From Acidobacteriota bacterium (lineage in GTDB: Bacteria > Acidobacteriota > Terriglobia > UBA7540): a stretch of 5,302 nucleotides of DNA. The stretch lies in assembly GCA_003165615.1 (NCBI GenBank), contig PLWR01000577.1, forward strand, positions 909 through 6,210, given 5' to 3'. The notes beneath the pieces were generated by a model. The model saw only the letters and a program-made list of their open reading frames with translations. It had not been told where the DNA came from and did not search any database. Position 1 is the first letter of the stretch. Each line of letters begins with the position of its first letter. Made by a program: the position numbers and the translations under genes. This document shows, piece by piece, positions 1 through 4,815 of the stretch.

Positions 1-42
1 GTCCTTCACCCCGACAAAGGACGTCAGGGTTCAGGATGACAG
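1..42. repeat. Fragment of a dispersed intergenic palindromic repeat
   Basis: The 12-mer TCAGGATGACAG lies at 31-42. It is identical to the right terminus of the palindromic repeat at 3468-3479, and its reverse complement forms that repeat's left terminus (3374-3385). Just upstream, GTCCTT (1-6) can pair with AAGGAC (17-22). The fragment is cut by the window edge, so its full extent is unknown. I read it as a partial member of the same or a related repeat family. The remaining bases up to 154 show no gene. Confidence 0.5.
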
Positions 43-154
43 GTCCGGAAAATGTTGCCCAACCCTTTTTTATCCTCGGTCCCTCTGCGGGATTGAGTCA
101 AGTAAGTTATTGCCCTAATTTGGACAGCCTTGCGCGATAGCGTGCCCGTACTTG

Positions 155-742
155 CTAATTCGCCTGGCCCGCCGGCGGATTGAGTTTCTTAACCAGATTC
201 GCGACATTGGCGGCAAAGTGCCGGATCGTGTCGATTCCCTCCTGGTCCTTCCACGCCTCACCGGGAAGACGGCCGACGACCATATTCCAGTAAGTCGATC
301 CCGGAACAATCATATCGTTAATCAGGAAGAACATGAGCATTTCCTGGATGGTCGATGTCTGGCCGCCCCGGCGCGCCACCGCCACAGGTCCCCCCACCAT
401 TCCTGCCAGGAAATGATCGGAATGCATGGAAATGTAACCGATGCGCTGGAGCGCGGCCATCACATCTCCGCGCGCCGTGCCGAAATAGACGGGAGTACCC
501 ACAATAAGACCCTGCGCGCTACGAATTTTCTCGATGATTTCGTTCAATCCATCCTGGATGTCGCACTTGCCGGTCTCCGAACACTTCCCACAGGCCGTGC
601 AGGATTCAATTTTCATGCCAGCGAAAGAAACCACTTCAGCCTCTACGCCTTGCTCCTGAATAATCTTGGCGCATTCTTGCATGAGCTGCGCCGTGTTGCC
701 GTCGGGTTTAGGACTTCCACTGATCAAAAGAGTCTTGGGCAT
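155..742 (-). CDS. Flavodoxin-fold NAD(P)H/FMN-dependent reductase, iron-sulfur flavoprotein-like
   Basis: This is a 195-residue soluble protein of the NADPH-dependent FMN reductase/flavodoxin-like superfamily. The N terminus MPKTLLISGSPKPDGNT is a beta strand followed by the FMN phosphate-binding loop (about residues 9-17). A second flavin-contacting segment, TPVYFGTARGDV, is at about 83-94. GGPVAVARRGGQ follows near residues 117-128. Cysteines at 48, 51, 54 and 60 form CX2CX2CX5C, the compact cluster motif of archaeal and bacterial iron-sulfur flavoproteins, so a [4Fe-4S] cluster beside FMN is plausible. There is no signal peptide or membrane segment, so it is probably cytoplasmic. The length is normal for the family. 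The ATG is supported by an AGGGAGG ribosome binding site eight bases upstream. It diverges from the metal importer with 249 bases between the starts. The physiological substrate cannot be deduced; a role in electron transfer or quinone/nitro-type reduction would be family-level inference. Confidence 0.88.
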   Translation of the reverse strand: MPKTLLISGSPKPDGNTAQLMQECAKIIQEQGVEAEVVSFAGMKIESCTACGKCSETGKCDIQDGLNEIIEKIRSAQGLIVGTPVYFGTARGDVMAALQRIGYISMHSDHFLAGMVGGPVAVARRGGQTSTIQEMLMFFLINDMIVPGSTYWNMVVGRLPGEAWKDQEGIDTIRHFAANVANLVKKLNPPAGQAN

Positions 743-991
743 GATTCCAACCTCCCTACAGAATTATCGAACCGCATATTCTCGCACGGATAGCGCTGGC
801 TGGCACATTTATAGAGAGCGTGGTGAAGTTGGTGGACAATTCGTTCCCATCGCAACCTTATCCTGCCACGACAAAAATGAGCCAGAGAAGCTTCTGGTTA
901 AGCCTTTCCCGTAACGCTTAAGCTACAATGGAAAATTGTGCCAGGCGCGGTGGCGGTTTGGCCGGCGCTGGAAAACTTTCAGAAAACCAAC
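743..991. other. Divergent intergenic region between the flavoprotein and cbiM genes
   Basis: These 249 bases separate two divergent starts and should hold both promoters. The best -10 candidate for the importer is TACAAT at 924-929, but no convincing -35 lies 16-18 bases upstream. A perfect 10-base palindrome AGAAGCTTCT (886-895) sits within CCAGAGAAGCTTCTGG (882-897), just upstream of that -10 candidate. It could be an operator or a small hairpin. I see no NikR-type operator (GTATGA/TCATAC), cobalamin-riboswitch core or NiCo-riboswitch pattern. The promoter and operator readings are weak. Confidence 0.3.
751..757 (-). promoter_or_regulatory. Ribosome binding site of the flavoprotein gene
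   Basis: On the minus strand the sequence reads AGGGAGG, followed by an eight-base spacer and the ATG whose A is at 742. This strong Shine-Dalgarno match decides the start of the flavoprotein gene. Confidence 0.75.
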
Positions 992-2083
992 ATGCACATA
1001 CCCGATGGTTATCTCAGCCCGTCGACCTGCGCCGTTCTCTATGGAGCTTCGGCCCCCTTCTGGTATACCGCCCTGCAACGAGTGAAAGCGCATCTCTCGA
1101 CTCGTCTGGTGCCTTTACTATCCGTGATGGCGGCGCTCTCCTTCGTGGTAATGATGTTCAACCTGCCTTTGCCCGGTGGCACCACGGGGCACGCCGTGGG
1201 CATGGCGATCACCACCATTATCCTGGGGCCGTGGGCGTCCATTCTGGCCATTTCCATTGCCCTCGGGATTCAGGCCGTCTTCTTTGGGGACGGAGGCATC
1301 ACCACCCTGGGGGCCAACTGCTTCAACATGGCAATCGTGGGTTCGTTGGTGGCGTATGCGGTTTACCGCCTCGCGGCGGGACGTGTGGCTCTCACCTCTC
1401 CGCGGAGGGTGGTGGCTGCCGCGCTCGCAGGTTACGTGGCCATCAATGCCTCGGCCCTTTGCGCGGCGGTGGAATTTGGGATTCAGCCGCTATTCTTCAA
1501 AGACCCGACCGGTGCGCCGCTCTATGCTCCGTACCCTTTAAGCATCGCCGTTCCGGCCATGATGATCGGCCACTTGACGTTTGCCGGCCTCGCGGAGCTG
1601 GTGCTTTCCGCAGGAGTGGTGGCCTATTTCCAGAGAACCAACCCCTCTCTTCTGAAGCTCACGGCGCCCGGCGCTATAGCCGCCGAGGAGGCGATTGCCG
1701 GCGCAAACAGTCAAAGCATGTGGCAGACCGTGCGCCCGCTGTGGATTGGGCTTGCCCTGCTGATGGTGCTGACCCCGCTGGGAATTTTGGCCGCCGGCAC
1801 CGCTTGGGGTGAATGGAGTGCGCGGGATTTCTCCAATCTGCAAACGCGTGAGAAAATAGGCCAGGCTTCACAGGACATCACGCCACCCATCCAGCCGCCG
1901 CGAGGTTTGGAGCGCCTCTCCGGATTGTGGACCGCGCCCTTCCCGCAATACGCGCCGTCGTTTGTGCGCCGACCGGCGGTGGGGTATGTGCTTTCCGCCA
2001 TGTTTGGCTCTGGCGCAATCATTCTGGTATCGCTCTTTGCCGGGTGGCTGGCCACCCGCGCACGGGACAAAGGCGGGTGTTAG
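992..2083 (+). CDS. cbiM: ECF-type Ni2+/Co2+ importer, substrate-binding membrane component CbiM/NikM fused to an N-type C-terminal domain
   Basis: This 363-residue integral membrane protein is the S-component of a group I ECF importer for Ni2+ or Co2+. It starts MHIPDGYLSP, the hallmark N terminus of CbiM/NikM. In the known NikM structure the free N-terminal amine, His2 and His67 bind the metal; here His2 and His67 (in GGTTGHAVG, 62-70) are at exactly those positions. The frame is open back to a GTG at 938, but an 18-residue extension would destroy the metal site, so I place the start at the ATG at 992. That ATG has no clear ribosome binding site. Hydrophobic segments lie at about 41-57, 66-96, 103-126, 139-162, 183-212 and 250-268. 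The C-terminal part has TPLGILAAGTAWGEW (261-275), PRGLE (303-307, a variant of the PDGLE motif of NikN/CbiN) and a last membrane helix near 331-352. This makes it a fused MN protein and would explain the absence of a separate cbiN. Ni2+ and Co2+ cannot be told apart from the sequence. Confidence 0.93.
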   Translation: MHIPDGYLSPSTCAVLYGASAPFWYTALQRVKAHLSTRLVPLLSVMAALSFVVMMFNLPLPGGTTGHAVGMAITTIILGPWASILAISIALGIQAVFFGDGGITTLGANCFNMAIVGSLVAYAVYRLAAGRVALTSPRRVVAAALAGYVAINASALCAAVEFGIQPLFFKDPTGAPLYAPYPLSIAVPAMMIGHLTFAGLAELVLSAGVVAYFQRTNPSLLKLTAPGAIAAEEAIAGANSQSMWQTVRPLWIGLALLMVLTPLGILAAGTAWGEWSARDFSNLQTREKIGQASQDITPPIQPPRGLERLSGLWTAPFPQYAPSFVRRPAVGYVLSAMFGSGAIILVSLFAGWLATRARDKGGC

Positions 2084-2209
2084 GTGCCAAGTGTCAGTTC
2101 CCTAGATACGCAAATGGTAGGTAGTAGATGGATCGTAGGGGCAGGGCTGTCCAAATTATATTCAATCGGATATAACGTGACCCATGTCTACGCCGCCAAA
2201 ACAAAAAAA
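2084..2209. other. Noncoding spacer after cbiM, before the MITE-like element
   Basis: No plausible gene is present. A small inverted repeat TTATAT/ATATAA (2156-2161 and 2170-2175, 8-base loop) is present without a following T-run, so it is not a convincing terminator. The 14-mer GGCTGTCCAAATTA at 2145-2158 occurs in inverted orientation at 116-129 near the left edge, which suggests another short dispersed sequence. Confidence 0.4.
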
Positions 2210-2210
2210 T

Positions 2211-2241
2211 CTACTTCCCTCTCCCCTTTGGGGGAGAGGGG
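2211..2241. repeat. Left terminal inverted repeat of the MITE-like element
   Basis: This arm pairs with 2398-2428. Internally it forms a GC-rich hairpin (CCCTCTCCCC at 2218-2227, GGGGGAGAGGG at 2230-2240). There is no T-run after it, so it is not a classical intrinsic terminator. Confidence 0.7.
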
Positions 2242-2397
2242 GGACCGCAAGGCGGAGGGGGCCCCACGTTCTGCTGGTGGTGGGGGTGAGGGGGTTGGTC
2301 CCAAGCAGAATACTCAATGTCAAGGCTGCGTTACCCGCAACGGTTCTGACCCCCTCACCCGTCTCGCCCCGGCTGATGAGTACGCCGGTTGCGAGCC

Positions 2398-2429
2398 ACC
2401 CTCTCCCCCAAGGGGGCGAGGGAAGTAGA
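2398..2429. repeat. Right terminal inverted repeat of the MITE-like element
   Basis: This is the reverse-complement partner of 2210-2241. It also contains its own hairpin, CTCTCCCCC (2401-2409) against GGGGGCGAG (2412-2420) with one mismatched position. It ends 86 bases before the cbiQ start. Confidence 0.7.
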
Positions 2430-2500
2430 ATCAGATCAACCCCGCTCGGCGCGAGTTGGTTAGTACGCAAGCGCCTACGAGCCGCAGCGGTGAACTTGTG

Positions 2501-2507
2501 GGTGGGA
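2501..2507 (+). promoter_or_regulatory. Probable ribosome binding site of cbiQ
   Basis: GGTGGGA lies eight bases before the ATG at 2516. It is a moderate Shine-Dalgarno match and supports that start over the in-frame TTG at 2456, which has no such site. Confidence 0.45.
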
Positions 2508-2515
2508 CAAATGCC

Positions 2516-3325
2516 ATGAACTTTCTTGAGCGCACTCTCGCCAGTTTCCTCAGCGCCATGGAGCATGCGCTGGACGCTGAGGATCTCGCCAAGGCGAACG
2601 GCCTATTGCAACGGCTTGACCCGCGCATCAAAGTTATTGGCATCCTCACCCTGATTATTGCGGCGGCGACGTCGCACAAACTCTGGGTGATCGGTGCGGT
2701 GTTCGCCATCGCGCTCATCCTCGCCGCATCTTCTCGAGTGTCTCCGCTGCTTCTGGCCAAGCGCGTCTGGATTCCCGTTCTACTTTTCACTGGCATCATC
2801 GCCTTGCCCGCGCCCTTCGTAATTCCCGGCCGTGTGGTCTGGCGCCTCCCTGAATTTGGCTGGCCGGTGACAGCGCAAGGATTGTTGAGTCAAGGTTACC
2901 TGATGAGCCGGGTTGAAACCGCCGCGACTTTATCGGTGCTGCTCATCCTCTCCACACCGTGGACGCACGTTCTGAAGGCGCTGCGCGTCCTTCGAGTTCC
3001 CGTGGTCTTGGTGGTGATTTTGGGGATGGCCTACCGATATATTTTCCTCTTGCTCGATAGCGCACGCGCTATGCTGGAATCGCGCCGCAGCCGCATGGTG
3101 GGTGAGTTGAAAGGCCCAGACCGCCGACGCTTGGCCGCTGCCAGTGTGGGCGTTTTGATGTCGAAGACCATGCATCTCAGCGGCGACGTTTACAGCGCCA
3201 TGCTCGCCCGGGGATTCCGCGGCGAAGTTTACATGCTCGATGATTTCCGTACCGCCGCGCTCGACTGGATCATGCTGGCGGTTTTTGCCACCCTGGCGGC
3301 GGGGGCATTCTATTGTGGTAGATAG
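2516..3325 (+). CDS. cbiQ: ECF importer transmembrane coupling protein CbiQ (T-component)
   Basis: This 269-residue membrane protein transmits ATP-driven movement from the CbiO ATPases to the metal-binding CbiM. The cytoplasmic N-terminal stretch ends in GLLQRLDPRIKV (29-40), a conserved EcfT/CbiQ entry motif. Hydrophobic segments follow at about 41-52, 56-72, 85-104, 133-148, 162-180 and 247-266. The cytoplasmic coupling region between the last two contains the two short arginine motifs typical of T-components: SRR in LESRRSRM (about 189-191) and ARG in MLARGFRGE (231-233). These contact the ATPase grooves. The start at 2516 is preferred because of the GGTGGGA site and because the MNFLERTLA beginning looks like family members; an in-frame TTG at 2456 would add 20 non-conserved residues. 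The gene lies 432 bases after cbiM, unusually far for this operon, because of the inserted repeat element. The protein appears complete. Confidence 0.92.
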   Translation: MNFLERTLASFLSAMEHALDAEDLAKANGLLQRLDPRIKVIGILTLIIAAATSHKLWVIGAVFAIALILAASSRVSPLLLAKRVWIPVLLFTGIIALPAPFVIPGRVVWRLPEFGWPVTAQGLLSQGYLMSRVETAATLSVLLILSTPWTHVLKALRVLRVPVVLVVILGMAYRYIFLLLDSARAMLESRRSRMVGELKGPDRRRLAAASVGVLMSKTMHLSGDVYSAMLARGFRGEVYMLDDFRTAALDWIMLAVFATLAAGAFYCGR

Positions 3326-3373
3326 GACAGGGGGAAGGGCGGGGCTTCGCAGGCTGCGGAAAAATCGCTCAAA

Positions 3374-3479
3374 CTGTCATCCTGAGGAGGCGAAGCCGGT
3401 CCTGAGCATCGCGAAGGAAGGACCTCTGTATTTGCTCGAAAATAAATACAGGGGATCTTCGCTGTGCTCAGGATGACAG
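3374..3479. repeat. 106-base palindromic intergenic repeat between cbiQ and cbiO
   Basis: Perfect 12-base terminal inverted repeats, CTGTCATCCTGA (3374-3385) and TCAGGATGACAG (3468-3479), enclose further paired segments: GCGAAG (3411-3416) with CTTCGC (3457-3462), and CTGTATTT (3426-3433) with AAATACAG (3444-3451). The single-stranded form would fold into a long stem capped by an A-rich loop. A partial relative is present at 31-42. It codes for nothing. It is unrelated in sequence to the element at 2210-2429. It could act as an mRNA-stabilising or attenuating hairpin between cbiQ and cbiO, but that is inference. Confidence 0.82.
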
Positions 3480-3584
3480 CATTGTTGGGTTTTTCCGCAA
3501 GCACTAAAGCCCCTCCCTTCCGGGAGCCATGAATAATCGTGCTTACGAATGCAATTTGGCACGAGTTCCGTGCCATCAGGAAAT

Positions 3585-3590
3585 GAGGGA
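3585..3590 (+). promoter_or_regulatory. Ribosome binding site that decides the cbiO GTG start
   Basis: GAGGGA ends five bases before the GTG at 3596. The nearby ATG at 3591 is in another frame, and no in-frame ATG gives the conserved N terminus, so the GTG is the likely start. Confidence 0.6.
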
Positions 3591-3595
3591 ATGAC

Positions 3596-4411
3596 GTGCC
3601 GGTTCCGGTCTTTGACGTTCGTGAGGTCACCTTTCGGTACAGCCAGGTGAAGGCGCTCGACAACCTGAGCCTCGCCATTCCGCCCGGCCAACGGGTGGCG
3701 CTTCTGGGAGCGAACGGCTCCGGCAAGTCCACTCTGTTGCGGCTTCTGGACGGGTTAGCCTTTCCGGAACATGGCAGCATCACCTTTTGTGGCGAGCCCC
3801 TCAGCGAGGAGCGCCTGCAGGATCCCAAGTTCGCCTATCCGTTCCGGCAACGTGTGGGACTGATCTTTCAGAACCCCGACGTCCAACTGTTTTCCCCCAC
3901 CGTGTTTGATGAGGTGGCCTTTGGGCCCTTGCAACTTCAATGGCCGAAGGAGAAGGTCCGCGCGGCGGTGGGAGAAATGCTGGACCGGATGAAGATCAGT
4001 CATCTCGAAGACCGCTCGCCGCATCACTTGTCGACGGGAGAGAAGAAACGCGTGACGCTGGCCTCCGTGCTGGTGATCGATCCCGAAGTGCTGCTGCTCG
4101 ATGAGCCCACCGCGGCCCTTGATCCCAAGAGCGCCAGCCAGATGATCGATTTCCTGATCGGATTGCGCGGGGGAGCGAAGACCGTGATCACCAGCACTCA
4201 CGATCTCGACATCGTGGAGGACATTGCCGATCACTGTTTTGTTTTTCAGACGGGCCGCGTGGTGGCGGCAGGAACGCCCACGGAAATCCTTCGCCAGACT
4301 TCACTGCTGGAGCAAACCAACCTCATTCACGCCCATCGGCATGTTCATGCCGACGGCGAAACTCATTCCCACCCTCACATGCATCCCCACCTGCATCCTC
4401 ACAAACATTGA
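3596..4411 (+). CDS. cbiO: ECF importer ATP-binding protein CbiO/NikO with C-terminal histidine-rich tail
   Basis: This 271-residue cytoplasmic ABC ATPase powers Ni2+/Co2+ uptake with CbiQ and CbiM. In order it shows Walker A GANGSGKST (38-46, Lys44), the Q-loop in LIFQNPDVQLF (Gln92), the signature LSTGEKKR (145-152, with Thr where the consensus has Gly), Walker B VLLLDEP (165-171, catalytic Glu170), the D-loop AALD (173-176) and the switch His202 in STHDLD. FQNPDVQLFSPTVFDEVAFGP is typical of the ECF A-component subfamily. From about residue 245 the protein ends in a tail with 12 histidines among the last 27 residues, mostly as alternating His-X pairs. It probably binds, buffers or hands on the imported metal. 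The start is a GTG with a good ribosome binding site. The gene is 270 bases downstream of cbiQ, separated by a palindromic repeat. Only one ATPase gene is present, so the ATPase is expected to be a homodimer. Confidence 0.94.
   Translation: MPVPVFDVREVTFRYSQVKALDNLSLAIPPGQRVALLGANGSGKSTLLRLLDGLAFPEHGSITFCGEPLSEERLQDPKFAYPFRQRVGLIFQNPDVQLFSPTVFDEVAFGPLQLQWPKEKVRAAVGEMLDRMKISHLEDRSPHHLSTGEKKRVTLASVLVIDPEVLLLDEPTAALDPKSASQMIDFLIGLRGGAKTVITSTHDLDIVEDIADHCFVFQTGRVVAAGTPTEILRQTSLLEQTNLIHAHRHVHADGETHSHPHMHPHLHPHKH
4330..4408 (+). other. Histidine-rich tail coding segment of cbiO
   Basis: Codons for residues 245-271 include 12 histidine codons, a mix of CAC and CAT, arranged as HAHRHVH, then HSHPHMHPHLHPHKH. 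His-rich termini are common in nickel and cobalt handling proteins such as HypB, UreE and some NikO/CbiO proteins. Because CbiO acts on the cytoplasmic side, the tail could receive the ion after transport. Confidence 0.8.
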
Positions 4412-4523
4412 CAACCCATCTTGGGGCTTCCACGAGCAATCGTAGCGTAGACCTCAACCCGCAGGTCCGCGTTGCGTTGTCTTAATATCATAAGGCGAAT
4501 TGCCGATGATGTTGAGTGCGGCA
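4412..4523. other. Noncoding spacer downstream of cbiO
   Basis: No convincing gene is present. An open minus-strand frame runs through here and onward to 4701, but it reads across the palindromic repeat at 4574-4660 and into the cbiO tail and has no recognisable domain. A 5-base stem GACCT/AGGTC is visible around 4450-4467 without a T-run. I do not see a clear terminator for cbiO. Confidence 0.4.
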
Positions 4524-4536
4524 GCGTCCGGGTAGT

Positions 4537-4696
4537 GGTGTCATTTGGAATGGGGAACCCTTTCATCGCACCGGTCATTCCCGCGAAGGCGGGAATCCAT
4601 TCCGTCGTCGGGTCATTCCCAATGGCTTGCGAAGTGGGTGCCCGCATGCGCGGGAATGACTGCACTTGGGAGGGTCTGCGTCTCGCAAATGACACC
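4537..4696. repeat. Outer inverted repeat enclosing a palindromic element
   Basis: GGTGTCATTT (4537-4546) is the exact reverse complement of AAATGACACC (4687-4696), with partial similarity further outward. A further pair, GGGAACCCT (4553-4561) and AGGGTTCCC (4714-4722), overlaps this arrangement. Together with the inner element at 4574-4660 it makes a nested inverted structure, perhaps an element inserted into another repeat. Confidence 0.5.
4574..4660. repeat. Palindromic GTCATTCCCGCG-type intergenic repeat
   Basis: GTCATTCCCGCG (4574-4585) and CGCGGGAATGAC (4649-4660) are perfect inverted ends; the match extends to about 18 of 20 bases. The left end is also a hairpin, ATTCCCGC (4577-4584) with GCGGGAAT (4589-4596) and a 4-base loop. 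Such GTCATTCCCGCGAAGGCGGGAA units are dispersed in many proteobacterial and acidobacterial genomes and generate spurious frames reading VIPAKAGIHS or FPRRRESI, both visible here. This is the third repeat family in the window. Confidence 0.8.
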
Positions 4697-4803
4697 AGCA
4701 CCAGCGTCCGCGCAGGGTTCCCAAACGGCCTGCCGCGGTGTAAACTTCTATATTCCCCGGGAACTGGAATTCATGAGCCTGGGGGAAGCCTAACTTTATA
4801 TTT

Positions 4804-4810
4804 GAAGGAG
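4804..4810 (+). promoter_or_regulatory. Ribosome binding site of the phosphofructokinase gene
   Basis: GAAGGAG ends five bases before the ATG at 4816. It is a near-consensus Shine-Dalgarno sequence and fixes the start. Confidence 0.8.
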
Positions 4811-4815
4811 AAATC

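Larger units (their letters stand above)
2210..2429. repeat. MITE-like element with 32-base terminal inverted repeats
   Basis: The ends, 2210-2241 and 2398-2429, are inverted copies that differ at about two or three positions; both begin TCTACTTCCCTC when read inward. Each end is itself a hairpin (CTCTCCCC, short loop, GGGGGAGAG). A second, nested inverted pair, GGGTGAGGGGGT (2284-2295) and ACCCCCTCACCC (2349-2360), lies inside, so the whole 220 bases could fold into one long structure. If the ends are taken as CTAC...GTAG, the trinucleotide AAT flanks both sides (2208-2210 and 2429-2431), a possible 3-base target duplication. No transposase is encoded. Open frames across it in all directions (for example one reading LSPLGERGD) come from the repeat composition and are not genes. 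The element separates cbiM from cbiQ and might affect read-through or mRNA stability. Confidence 0.8.

Noticed and set aside
48..72. GTTGCCCAAC followed by a T-run as an intrinsic terminator
   Set aside because: The dyad has only a two-base loop between four-base arms, which cannot form a stable hairpin.
152..793. Long plus-strand open frame (213 codons) opposite the flavoprotein gene
   Set aside because: It is the antisense shadow of a protein with clear flavodoxin motifs and its translation resembles no family.
802..817. TGGCAC at the start of a possible sigma-54 promoter
   Set aside because: The -12 element (TTGCA or TTGCT) is missing at the required spacing.
743..991. Metal or cobalamin riboswitch upstream of cbiM
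   Set aside because: No cobalamin-box sequence, and no four-helix NiCo pattern could be recognised by eye. A covariance-model search would settle it.
928..1812. Long plus-strand frame of 294 codons overlapping cbiM
   Set aside because: It is out of frame with the conserved CbiM protein, with composition rich in Gly, Arg and His typical of a shifted reading of GC-rich coding DNA.
2084..2519. Open frames through the M-Q gap on both strands
   Set aside because: They run through the inverted repeat element; phrases such as LSPLGERGD and LPSPLWGRGGTARR are typical spurious translations of this repeat type.
3374..4660. Repeats as a CRISPR array
   Set aside because: The repeats are single palindromes of different families, not regularly spaced direct repeats with spacers.
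4749..4801. TATATT sequences at 4749-4754 and 4796-4801 as -10 boxes for the phosphofructokinase gene
   Set aside because: Neither has a credible -35 element, and the second would place transcription start on the ribosome binding site.
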